DNA of 64,000 nt. Source: Mermis nigrescens (Eukaryota; Nematoda; Enoplea; Mermithida; Mermithidae). This document shows positions 1-10,500 of the stretch, piece after piece. The notes under the pieces are model-generated. The model made no database searches and was not told the origin of the DNA. It saw nothing but the letters and a program-made list of their open reading frames with translations. Positions within the stretch are counted from its first letter, which is position 1, and the number at the start of each line of letters is the position of its first letter. The translations under genes and the position numbers were made by a program. The stretch lies in contig JAVLUZ010000272.1 in assembly GCA_036768485.1 (NCBI GenBank), forward strand, positions 1 through 64,000, written 5' to 3'.

Positions 1-2
1 TG

Positions 3-768
3 ACTAGCAAAGAAAAATGCTCCGATGGAACAAAAAAGATGAACATACTTGGAATTGTGGATTATTATGGATGTAAAAGGAGGGGACTAGGAAAAATCTA
101 CCTAAAGTCGGAAAATCTGCTAAAAATCACACTTTCTCTAAGCAACGCAAAAAATCGATGTATATTCTGCGGCCAACAGATTAAAATAAATATTCAACCA
201 TAACAATGATTGAAACAGCAGCACGTTAGCTATGCAGTAGCTATGGGAAATGATATTAAGTAAACTAACAGTCTTCCAAGCCAATTGAATGAAATAGCAA
301 ACATCGAAGACAATTGAAGACATGGTTGGTTAAAAACAGTAGGAAACACGTAAGTTGACTTGAAACAGACTTAATGTAGATACACTAGCATGCCCGAAAC
401 GATTGTGTGCACTAATCAATCGGCTCCTGCTTTGCTTGCTATAATGCTCATAAAACAAAACAACTTTAAATACAATACCTCTTAGTTTTCTATCAATCAG
501 GTGCCAGCAATTTAAAAAAGTAACCTTGATAGATTTCGTTTATACACTCTTATCTGAAACTTCGAACATTATTTAAAAAAGACACTTTTTTAGAGGCCGC
601 AGAATATACATCGATTTTTTGCATTGCTTAGAGAAAGTGTGATTTTTAGCAGATTTTCCGACTTTAGGTAGATTTTTCCTAGTCCCCTCCTTTTACATCC
701 ATAATAATACACAATTCCAAGTATATTCATCTTTTTTTGTTCCATCGGAGCATTTTTTCTTTGCTAGT
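3..768. repeat. Fold-back element with ~175-bp inverted arms
   Basis: The first ~175 bases, starting at ACTAGCAAAG, recur in inverted orientation at about 592-768 with only scattered differences. Both arms contain GCTCCGATGGAACAAAAA and GGAGGGGACTAGG. The ~420 bp between them are AT-rich and non-coding. This is the structure of a fold-back or MITE-like DNA element. The window begins at the outer edge, so the left target duplication cannot be checked. A diverged single arm occurs at 30870-31080. Confidence 0.7.
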
Positions 769-1045
769 ACACTACTTTTAATTAGCGTGATTTCAGTACA
801 TCAGTCAGTAAACACAATCAGTAACATGCCACAATAATGACAACAGTCCAAGAACGCGGAAAACAATATTTTTCTTAACATCAGCATTATCCTTTTTAAA
901 CAAGACAACCTTATTGACACCATCCATTTTCAAATTAAAACTGCATTAACTTATTTCTTCTTAATGTGCAGTTCACTTATAATCAAGCACAAAAATTTAA
1001 CCAACGAATTCACATTGCAAATCCTCACTCAATCAATACACAAGC

Positions 1046-1165
1046 ACAATGTGTTGTGAATTTTTAAATTGAAAACACCCAATTTTCAATTTTTAAATTG
1101 AAAATTGGATCAATTTTCAAATTGAAAATTGGGTCAATTTTCAAATTGAAAATTGGGTGTTTGAA
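1046..1165. repeat. Clustered palindromes, AATTTTCAAATTGAAAATT type
   Basis: Three consecutive copies of a near-perfect palindrome (CAATTTTC, AAATTGAAAATTG) are enclosed by ACACCCAATTTTC on the left and its inverse GAAAATTGGGTGT on the right. The whole tract can fold into one long hairpin or several short ones. No coding potential. Confidence 0.75.
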
Positions 1166-1469
1166 TTTGCGATGAAGAAAATAATCAAAAGATAGTCACT
1201 TGGTTTATTTAAGCCGAGTAATAAAATAACGACCGTCCACCAATTCCAAACTAAATGCAACTAATCTGATCACTATGAAAAAGTTTTGAAAAATGAGCTT
1301 GCTAAGCGAGAGTTGTATACCAAGAGAAACTTAAAGTTAAAACCTACCATTAAATTATGAGAGAATTATAAAAGATTTTAAACTTCAAGAAAATGGAAAA
1401 GGCGGGATGTTGGTAAATTAGAAGGCAAAGATTTTTGGTAAAAATTCAAAAACTTCACGCAAATATCAA

Positions 1470-3840
1470 ATGTAAGGAACACTAACGCTTTGATTTGGTA
1501 GTAAAATAAATTTGTAGTATAGACTACATATTAACAACAAATGAATAGTGCAAACTTTACACAACTACTAGGTGTAGAGAATGCTAACAGTTTACGGCTT
1601 ATTAATGTACATGATTACAATAAAGCTGTATATCTTTGTCGACTTCTGTGCACAGTAGTGTGATTGCTGCTTCATTTTAAACCACTCTTGCAGGCAATTT
1701 ACATCAATTAAACGATAGCTCTCCATGTGCAAGATTTTGTGAAACATATTATAAACACGGCTAAGAAAGATTTAACTTTAATGCAACCCATTTAAGACAA
1801 AATTACATCTCTTCAATGATCTAAGGACACTTGAACATAATTTTTAAATCACTTTAGATTACTTTTGAGGGTAAACAAACTCACTTAATTGATGTCTCAC
1901 ATATGAATCCTTGAAAATTTCTTGACTTCAGTTACAAAGTCTCTGCAAGTCTATCAGAATTAGGGTTAACACGTAACGTAAACTTTACACAAACACATAG
2001 CGTAAAGAATATTTTTAGTCGGATTCGTAATTTTGATATTGCTCCGATATTTCTTTCAACATTTATGGAAAAATGAGTCTCCATAATGTTTTGAAGACAA
2101 TAAACATTAGGTTTAAACCACTTTGCAATACTGCTGAGTGTAAGCAAGCGTGCCCAATTGACGTATATATTTCATTCCCTGTAAATTTTTATATCTCAGG
2201 AAAAAATTTTGATTTTTGCAATGCTATAGAACAAAGGCTAACATGCAGTGTAAAAAATTACTCGGATATTATGATCAACATTCATGAAAAAATTATGTCT
2301 CTACAATGGTCTGAGGACATATAAACAATGAATGTAAACTACTTTACATCACTGTTGGATGTAAACAAACGCGCCTACGTGACGTCTCACATTTGATCCT
2401 TTGAAAACTTCTAGGCTCCAAGAAAAAATTAGGTTTCAGGAATGATCAAAAACGAAGATAAATATATATGTAGTGTAAACTTCATGTAAACACCTAGTGT
2501 AAAGAAGATTTTAGTCAGATTCGTAATTTTGATATTGTTCCGATATTACGATTAATATTTATGAAAAAATTAAGTCTACATAATGTTCTATGGGCAAACT
2601 AACAATTGGTGTAAACTACTTTTACAACACCGTAGAGTGTAAACATATGCGCCAGACTGGCATATCAAATTTGATTCCTGGTCCATTTCTAGACTTGATA
2701 AACGTGTCCCTGACTCGTAACCGGAGAAGCAGGCAGAAAAAACAAGACAGAAACGCATTTAAAACTCCAAATTTTTGACTTTACACTTCGTAAATATTAA
2801 TGTATAGACAATTTGCTTTAACATGCACCCGATATAAAGCACTTTATTTTTATTCTATTAGACTTATCCTGACTTCTGGACGGAGAAAGTGGCGAACAAA
2901 AAACGCAACAAAAACGTATTTTCCATCATTTAGAACACTGTAAACTTTAAAATTCCGTACCAAACTCCCCATTTGAGTTTAAAGAAATTCGGTTTGGTAC
3001 AATTTGTAGCTTTTAAATCGTAGTACATTCCTGTGTGCCAAAATTCTGTTGCAAAAATTATTTGGCACGATTTATCAATCAAACTTCGAAAAAAACGTGT
3101 TTTTTAGCCCATTTTTTACCTCTGATTTCGAACTTTACACCCCCATAAATAACTCAATATTGCGTTTTTTTAACATGCGGTTTGCTGCGATGTTTAGCTC
3201 CTGTGAGGCACTTTATTAATGCTGTCTTCGATTTGCACTGACTCATAAACGGAAAAATTTGGCAGAGAAATCTTAGTTAAAATCCACTTTTTTACACCAT
3301 CCACTAGAGTGTAAACTTTAAAACCCCAGGATCTAACTCACCATAGGAGCATAGAAGACTTTGCTTATATGCAGAATGTAGCCCTTGATCCGCTCTACAA
3401 TTCTGTCAGAAAACATTTTAAAAACCTCATACACCGGAGTTAGTATCGGACATAGGAAGGTTGAAAACTCGACCAAAAAGTGCTTTTTCACTCCTAGATT
3501 TTCGCACTCTTTTACACTGCCGTTCGATAAATAATGCGAATTTCAAAAAACAAAAAAAGTGTCATCTGTAGAATTCATCCCTCTATTATCCTATTCTGTT
3601 CAATCCTTCGAGTCATCAATACTCAGTTGTCCACATGCCGCAGTAAAAAGGTCCCAAAATTTGTCCTATGTTATAACGTTACACAAAAACTTTACACCTT
3701 CTTTACACAGTCAATTTTGAGTTTCAAGAAAAACAAAAAAAAACACGGGCAGCGAATTTTTTTATTATCTTTCTTTTAAAAAAACCGCACCTTCCAGAAG
3801 TGTCCCGTTATGAGCTGTAGGGGGTGCCCAGGTGTTGGGG
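1470..3840. repeat. Degenerate satellite-like repeats (GTGTAAACTTTACAC-rich)
   Basis: Diverged modules recur in tandem. The phrase around GTCTCCATAATG is seen near 1807, 2073, 2296 and 2572, and GGATTCGTAATTTTGATATTG (less its first base) near 2020 and 2520. A third phrase (TGACT..GTAA or TGACTTCTGG followed by CGGAGAA) is seen near 2705, 2868 and 3232. GTAAAC/TTTACA words are very frequent throughout. Short open frames here have no protein-like composition. Confidence 0.55.
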
Positions 3841-3883
3841 GTACCTAAGTATATTATAGGTACAGCGCTAACGCGCTACCTAT

Positions 3884-3947
3884 GATTAATCAACAACTAT
3901 AGTCTGTTCTATTCCGATTAATCAACAACTATAGTCTATTCTATTCC
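3884..3947. repeat. Direct 32-bp tandem duplication
   Basis: GATTAATCAACAACTATAG plus the following 13 bases is repeated twice in tandem with one difference. It follows a GGTACCTA..TATAGGTA..GCGCTACCTA segment at 3839-3883 that recurs at 31483-31531. Confidence 0.8.
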
Positions 3948-5034
3948 AAATGGCCCATTTTTTGCTTTATGGCTTATTACTGTATATATTTTGAGGTTCA
4001 AGTTGTTGCTGCAATTGTTCAATGTGCTACATCTTGAGGAAAGCACATTAAAATCGATAAAAAAGAGTTTCAAACAACCACAGCAACGAGGACTTGCAAA
4101 ATTACAAGATGATTATATATGTAAGTACTTTCTCTTGCACATAAACGGTAGGTTTATCAGCCTACTAATCAAATCCAACTGTTTCATTTACTTTTGCAAA
4201 CTAATATTTTTCGAAAAGTTAAAATTTCAGAAATTGAATTCATGTCTTTCTAGAAAAACTTAGTAAAATCAGACATATATGTACCAACTTGATGACCTAT
4301 GCTTAATCTTAATAAGCTAGGGCTAAGAACAGTAGCACTGGCAGGCAATCAACATTCACGCAAACCGTTATGTGCAAATTCTTTTTTCATAGCGTGAACA
4401 AATTGATAAAGAAAAAATACGCGCGTAATGGTCGTTGCTTGTATTAATGCTAATGTCTGGAAAATAGTATTAGTGAGCACGTCCAAGCCCAAACACGCTG
4501 CGCACTGGCGTTTTTGCGTGCGACCAATACATAGGTAGATGTAGGACCTCCTACCTAATAGTGTTGTACGTGCATGTGTGCGTCTATGCATGTTAGAGGT
4601 CAAACCTACACATTTTAATAAAATTTTAGCTTTGGCCGACAAGGTACATATAAAAAATTTCAAGCAACATATACAAAACCATATTCATTTGATGCGCAAT
4701 TCTTTCTTCTATAATCCCCTTGAGTAGCTCGAACTGTAATCCAATACTGAAAAAGCTAGAGCGTTTTTAACAAAACCATATATCAAAAACACATGTTAAA
4801 ATTTGACGTCTCAACAAAACTTTGAAGCTGCTGGTACTTGTATAACATGTAGATACAACCTACAACTTTTAATGCATCATTCGACAGGAAATTGGACGTA
4901 AAATATTATAGTGGAGGAGCCTGAGACAATTCCTAATCAGTCGGGCATGGCAGCCAGAAAAGTGAGAAAAAACGCCGTTTGTTGGCGTTTTTCGTCGCTG
5001 CAAAAAGGGGCGTTACAGAACGGGGGGTATGCAC
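3948..5034. other. No gene seen
   Basis: AT-rich unique-looking sequence. A 104-codon minus-strand open frame at 4349-4663 has no recognisable motif, and I see no splice or coding signal to support it. Confidence 0.5.
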
Positions 5035-5604
5035 TATACGTGGGCAGCAAGAAAATTCTGAGGGGGTGCAAGATTTTTTTGAAGGTCGAAAAATGGCCTT
5101 AAAAATGGTGGTATGGCGATAAAAACACCATTTTTCGACGTTTCTCATCAAGCACTATCCATTGGCATCAAAAAATTGCGAGAAAAACGAAAAAAATTTT
5201 CAAAAATTGAATTCTGTGGGGAGTATTTTGATTTCTGGGGGGGTATTTTAGGTTCTGGGGGTGCATACCCCCAAACCCCCCACGCCCAGGTGTGGTATGC
5301 ACCTCCAGAAACCAAACCCCCCCCAGAAATCAAAATACTCCTCCAGAATTCAATTTTTGAGAATTTTTTTCGTTTTTTTCGCAATTTTTTGATGCCAATG
5401 GATAGTACTTGATGAGAAACGTCGAAAACTGGTGTTTTTTATCGCCATACCACCATTTTTAAGGCCATTTTTGACCTTCAAAAAATCTTGCATCCCCCCA
5501 GAAATTTCTTGCTGCCCAAGTATGCATAAAACCACTTTTAAGACCATTTTTTTGACCTTTGAAAATTTTTTCACCCCCCAGAATTTTGGTGCTGCCCACC
5601 TATG
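5035..5604. mobile_element. F1 MITE, composite of two inverted copies
   Basis: Two F1 copies lie head to head. The left one runs from TACGTGGGCAGCAAG to CCCACGCCCAGGTGTGG, and the right one back out to CTGCCCACCTATG. The core ATGCCAATGGATAGT and the CCCCCAGAA..CAAAATAC runs are present in both halves, so the tract is a long palindrome. The right half contains an extra partial tail. No matching target duplication was found, consistent with a nested or rearranged origin. Confidence 0.75.
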
Positions 5605-6029
5605 GTTACTAAATCAAAGTAATAGCTCCTAGTACGGGGTAAACCACGCTTCCTTTAGGGGACCGTGTAATTCATTAATTTTGCTTTTTCTTGTCAAATT
5701 TTGATTTTAATATTGTATTTTAGTTAGTGTTCATGAATATTTTTGCTTAAGCTTGCTTAAAAACAATTAACAATAAGGACGATGGGATAACCTTAGACAT
5801 GTACGGAATAACAGAAGAAAAGTGACTGAAGGAGTGGAATGAAAATTCTACTGCTTGTTTCATGGGTACGGGTTGGTTACTCAAAAGTTCTGGTAGGTAC
5901 TTCCTTGTGCATATGTGAAGCACTAGTTCACTAGTTTTCCAGTCCAGTGCATATTTTTCCTCGAATAGAGTGGCATCTATAGCAAAGCTCTGAAGGGCTA
6001 GTCAGAAATAACGAAAAGCCATAAACAAA
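5605..6029. other. No feature seen
   Basis: AT-rich sequence without open frames of interest or recognised repeats. Confidence 0.5.
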
Positions 6030-6329
6030 AAAATTTGAAAAATCTTACACCACCTTCATAGAATTTGGTGCTGCCCACACATGGGCGTGGGGGTATGCAC
6101 CCCCCTCAGAAGTTGAAATACTCCCTTCACAGAAATCAAGATACCCCCCCATAATTCAAATTTTAAAAATTTTTCCTGCTTTTTTACCGATTTTTTGAAG
6201 CCATTGGATAGTGCTCGATGAAAAACGTCGAAAAATGGTGGTTTTTCACCATACGAACACTTTTAAGACCATTTTTTGACCTTTGAAAATTGTTTAACCC
6301 CCCCAGAATTTTGGTGTTGCCCACCTATG
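6030..6329. mobile_element. F1 MITE copy plus tail of another
   Basis: A near-complete F1 copy starts at CACATGGGCGTGGGGG (about 6077) and ends at TTGCCCACCTATG. The preceding ~45 bp (AATTTGGTGCTGCCCA) is the right tail of a second copy. It lies ~270 bp upstream of the RetroA LTR. Confidence 0.7.
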
Positions 6330-6601
6330 GTGCTAAGCACCCCCCTCAATCCCGCCCACGTTTGTTCACCATGTAAGCATTTATTTGCTCCATGTCAGTT
6401 TATGAGTTGCTTTTTGAAGCTACTCTCTCCGTGATTGCTAGATTTTGAAAAAATTGTCAAAACTTACAATTTAAATTTGTACGAATACGATGTGTAGCAT
6501 TGTAAGCAGATGTACTCGTATGACCTTGTAGTCAAGAAAAATGAATGGATGTTCATCTATAAGCTTTATTTCATCGCGTGCTTCACTTTCCACTGCATGA
6601 A

Positions 6602-7074
6602 TGTCTGATGTAAAAGCATACAAGATTAATCCGCACGAATAAGCTCCTCAGTGGAAAAGGTCTACGTGAAATATAAACACTTGTTCTTATTCTTTTTTGA
6701 CTTTGATTTAAACTAATCGTTTTATTCGCTTTTATTGTTTTTCCTACGTAACTGACAAATTCCGCCCAATTGTCTCATTGTCCATGCGCACACTAGCTAC
6801 TTCGTATATTCTTGACAGTTTTCGCGTATCAGTTCTACTACATTTATTTATTACTCAAAAGTTTGCCGAAACCTATTCAAAAACCCATTAGCCGAATCCG
6901 CATAAGCTAATGTTAAAGAGATGTTTAAATATCACATACTATAACATAGTTTTTAGTCGTCTTGGTCGTAGTTATTCGTTTTGGGTCGCGAGTCGTCTCC
7001 TCCTAATAGTTTCGTATTCGTTATGTCCTGCTGTAAGTTTATATTAAATTTGCGTTATCTAATTTTACGTGATA
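6602..7074 (+). repeat. RetroA 5' LTR
   Basis: The LTR is about 473 bp, and 6618-7074 is repeated base for base at 15233-15691 by eye. It contains an arthropod-style initiator-like TCAGTT near 6830 and an AATATAAAC word near 6670. It should hold the promoter and polyadenylation signals of the element. Neither site is proven. Confidence 0.9.
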
Positions 7075-7092
7075 TGGCGAGACTCCAGTAAA
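7075..7092 (+). other. Putative primer binding site of RetroA
   Basis: TGGCGAGACTCCAGTAAA starts with the canonical TGG immediately after the LTR end, as expected for annealing to a tRNA 3' CCA end. The tRNA is not identified. Confidence 0.55.
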
Positions 7093-7510
7093 AATTTTCT
7101 TTCGAAAATTGACCGAATCTGCTTTACGGAAATTTTCTAGAAGAAGAAATTTTCCGATAATTTTTGCCGTTTTTTTTCCAAATCGAATTTTGGTTTTCGA
7201 TTTTAAAAAACGGACCTTTTGTCATCGGTTTTCTGACCGATATTCTTATACTTACAGCGGATTTATTTTTTTTGGTTCCTAAATTTAAGGAACCTCATTG
7301 CTTCGTTTCGTTGAGATTTCTTTAAATCCAACGATTTGTTTTTTTTCTGATTTTTCCTCAAACGTGGAAAATAATAGGAGCTCCTTTCCCGTTTTGACTC
7401 GTCGTTTTAATACACAGTCAGGAAATTCTCCTAAATTAACTCTGAGTGAGGAATTTCGGAAAATTATTGACGAAGCTAAATTATCTACTTCTAAAACTAT
7501 TAAAAGAAAA

Positions 7511-10500
7511 ATGCCCAATCATGACCAGGCGACTCTTTTGGATAACACTGTTAAAGATGCACTCCGCACAGTAATTGAGCCTTTAGCTCAAAGATTGGAA
7601 AGTTTAGATATAAAATTCGAAAATCTTCACCCAGCGGATGTTGCTCTTGGAAATGGGAGACGACCGTATTTTCCAGTCAATCCTTTGTTTAATTTACGCC
7701 CTCCTCCGATTTTCAGCGGATCGTTTGGCGAATGTTTTTCTGACTGGATCGGAAAATTTAATCAATTTCTAAAATTACAAGGAATTGAGGGAGACGATGA
7801 ATATAAAATTGCATTCTTAGAAGCAAATTTATCGGGTGCAGCCCAAGCAGCTCTTCAGGAGATTAAGCGCACCTCACAACCTCCCTTTTCTTATGATGGT
7901 TTTATTAATAAAATAAAAGAGCACTTTCCCGACGGCAAAGATGCCGATGTTTTTCAGCAGTTTCTGTACGACAAAAAGCAGAAAACTGGCGAAAGTGTTT
8001 CCGTATTCCTTGAAAATTTAAGGAAAATGGCAAAAATTGCTTACCCGAATTTAAATAGTACGCTACGAGAATCTATTTTCAAGCCAATTTTTATCAGGGG
8101 ACTCTTGCCGGAAATCAAAGAAAAAATCTGTTTTCGTGAATTTTCTTCTCTGGAAGAGGCCCTAAAAGCGGCTTGCTATGTTGAATCCCAGCTAATACGA
8201 AGTAATTTCATGATCAAAGAACAAACGACTGAAAATATTCTAATGAATTCAGGCCATACGCAGCTCGCAGATTTGAAAGCGAAGATCGATCTACTTACCG
8301 AAATCGTCCTCAGCGACAAAGAAAAAAGGCAGACGGCAGTTCAACAGCACGATCGGAGTTTTACAGGCGGACCGAGGAAAAAGAGTGAGGATAATTTCGC
8401 TAATAGAACTAATAAACACGGTAGCACTAATTTTAATAATTGGAAAAATCGTTTTAATTTCAAACCAAGTGCTAATTATGATAAACAAAATCGTTATAGG
8501 GATACTAATTTTAATTTTTCTGGTCAACCGAGTGCAAATAATGATAAGCAAAATCGTTATAAGCATAGCATTCATTTTACTAATCAACAAGGTATGACTA
8601 ATAATAAGCAAGATCGCTATAGAAATAGTAATTTACCTGAAAGACAATATTATCATAATTTTTATCGTCGTGGGAGCAACTCTCAAACTGATCAAAATTT
8701 TAGATCAAGTTTGTCTCAACGACCTTTTAATAAATATAATTGTAATATCGAAAATAAAGGTAACATGCGCAAGTTAGACACAGATGATCATACTGTCAGT
8801 CTTGACTTTGAGTTGACAAAAGCGCATAGCAACGAAATGAATATGAATTATTTTGTGCCACACTTCACTTCCTCTAAGGCAGTCAGCTCTGAATTATCAT
8901 TTATCACACTAGGACTGCGCCGAAAGCGCCGGCGTGGTGGTAGTGGCCAAAATCCAAATAGGCCTTTACGACGGCGTCGCGCGGCTTCGGAGCTAGAGCC
9001 GTTTAAAATCCAAGCGCCGCCATTGGCGACGGAGGCCCCCGCCATCGAGCCGGTCTCACCAGCGTCGCCGATGAAGTCACCAACGCCCGATGGTGACTAT
9101 CGGCGCATAGTTCGCCACCCGGACCCAGAATTCGACAAGGTGGAAAAGAAATTTCGAGCGGCGCAAGAAAAAGCTAAAGCCGCGTTGAAAATCGCGGATA
9201 AACACCTATTGCATCTGCGGCGTTTCACAGAATGTACTAGTAGTCTATACTTTAAGTCCAAAATAGGTACTTTGACTGACTACTTTAAATTTTTTCAGCC
9301 AGCGACGAGGCCGAAATTTAAGGATGACTGCAAGGAGGGAAAACGAAAGTGTGAAAAAACAAACGGCGCAAATAATTTTAGTACTTCGTTTCAAAATTTG
9401 AATCTTAGAAATATTATATTCATCTGTTTGTTTATCTGCAGTTTAAGCATGACTAAGGCATTGCAAATCTGTGGGATTTCAAAAAGTGGGCACCCGCTAG
9501 AGATCCCGAGAAAAGTTTCGTGTGTATGGCCTAAAAATTTGCAAAATCGGCCCCAAAAATTGAACGTAAATGTTTTTGTGCCTTTAGATGAGCCTGTCAC
9601 TTTTAACGCTCATAAATGCTTAACTCGTAAACGAAAAGTTTGCACAAACATGGGCTTCTTTGGGGCAAAAGGGTTACTTAGTGATAATGTAAAAATTGAG
9701 AATGTTGCTCCAGATGTTTGTAAAAATGTCGCAAAAACGAAAAATTATGATGGGCAACAACTGGTTCTGATGCCTACGGGGATATGGTCAACGAACAATT
9801 CCCTGGCCGTTAAGTATCAGTGGTGTTGCAAGCAAGTCTGTAAGGAAGTAGAAAATTTCATGCTTGAACTAGGTACAGTAGCAACCTATAACGGTAAAAC
9901 TGTATTTAGCGATTTAGGCGATCTAGGTGGCTGTTTAGCAAATGCAAGTCAATGTTTTAGTAATGAAGGTACAATTGTCTGGAATGAGACAAATATAGAA
10001 TCAGCATGTCTTCTTAGTTTTAAAGGAAATTATGATGCATTATCTAGTGATCATTATTTAATTGTTGAGGAAATGCAAGCATCTTTCAGTATTAAGTCAC
10101 CTTATAAGGCATGTAGCCATTTAAGTGCAGCATTTAATACTCATCAAGGTGCGATTCTTCAGTTTAATGGGAGTAGTAGGCGTGATTTTAATAATTATGC
10201 TGTCAGCAGAAATCATTTAAGTGAAAATGATCCAGTTAATGCTAAATTAAATTATTTAGAATATCATATGATAAATTCTGATAAGAATAATTTTCGTTAT
10301 ATGTGGACCGAATTATGTAGTCATGCGCAGCAATATTTAGATTTAGTGTGGCAGTTATTACAGTTTGATGCAACGTTAGGCGCACGTGCATTGCTACAAC
10401 GCAACGATATTACGGCACATTTCACAGGCGAAATATTGTCTGTGTGGCGTTGTAAACAAATTGAAAATGCGAAAATCATACATAATCATAAGTTGAATGA

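Noticed and set aside
4349..4663. 104-codon minus-strand open frame
   Set aside because: No motif, no splice signals, and composition is like the surroundings.
5113..5632. Several 60-100 codon frames
   Set aside because: They arise from reading F1 MITE DNA and are repeated at every F1 copy.
7298..7510. Extension of the RetroA frame upstream of the first ATG
   Set aside because: The frame is open back to a TAA at 7286 but starts only with TTG; without evidence of non-AUG initiation the ATG at 7511 is preferred.
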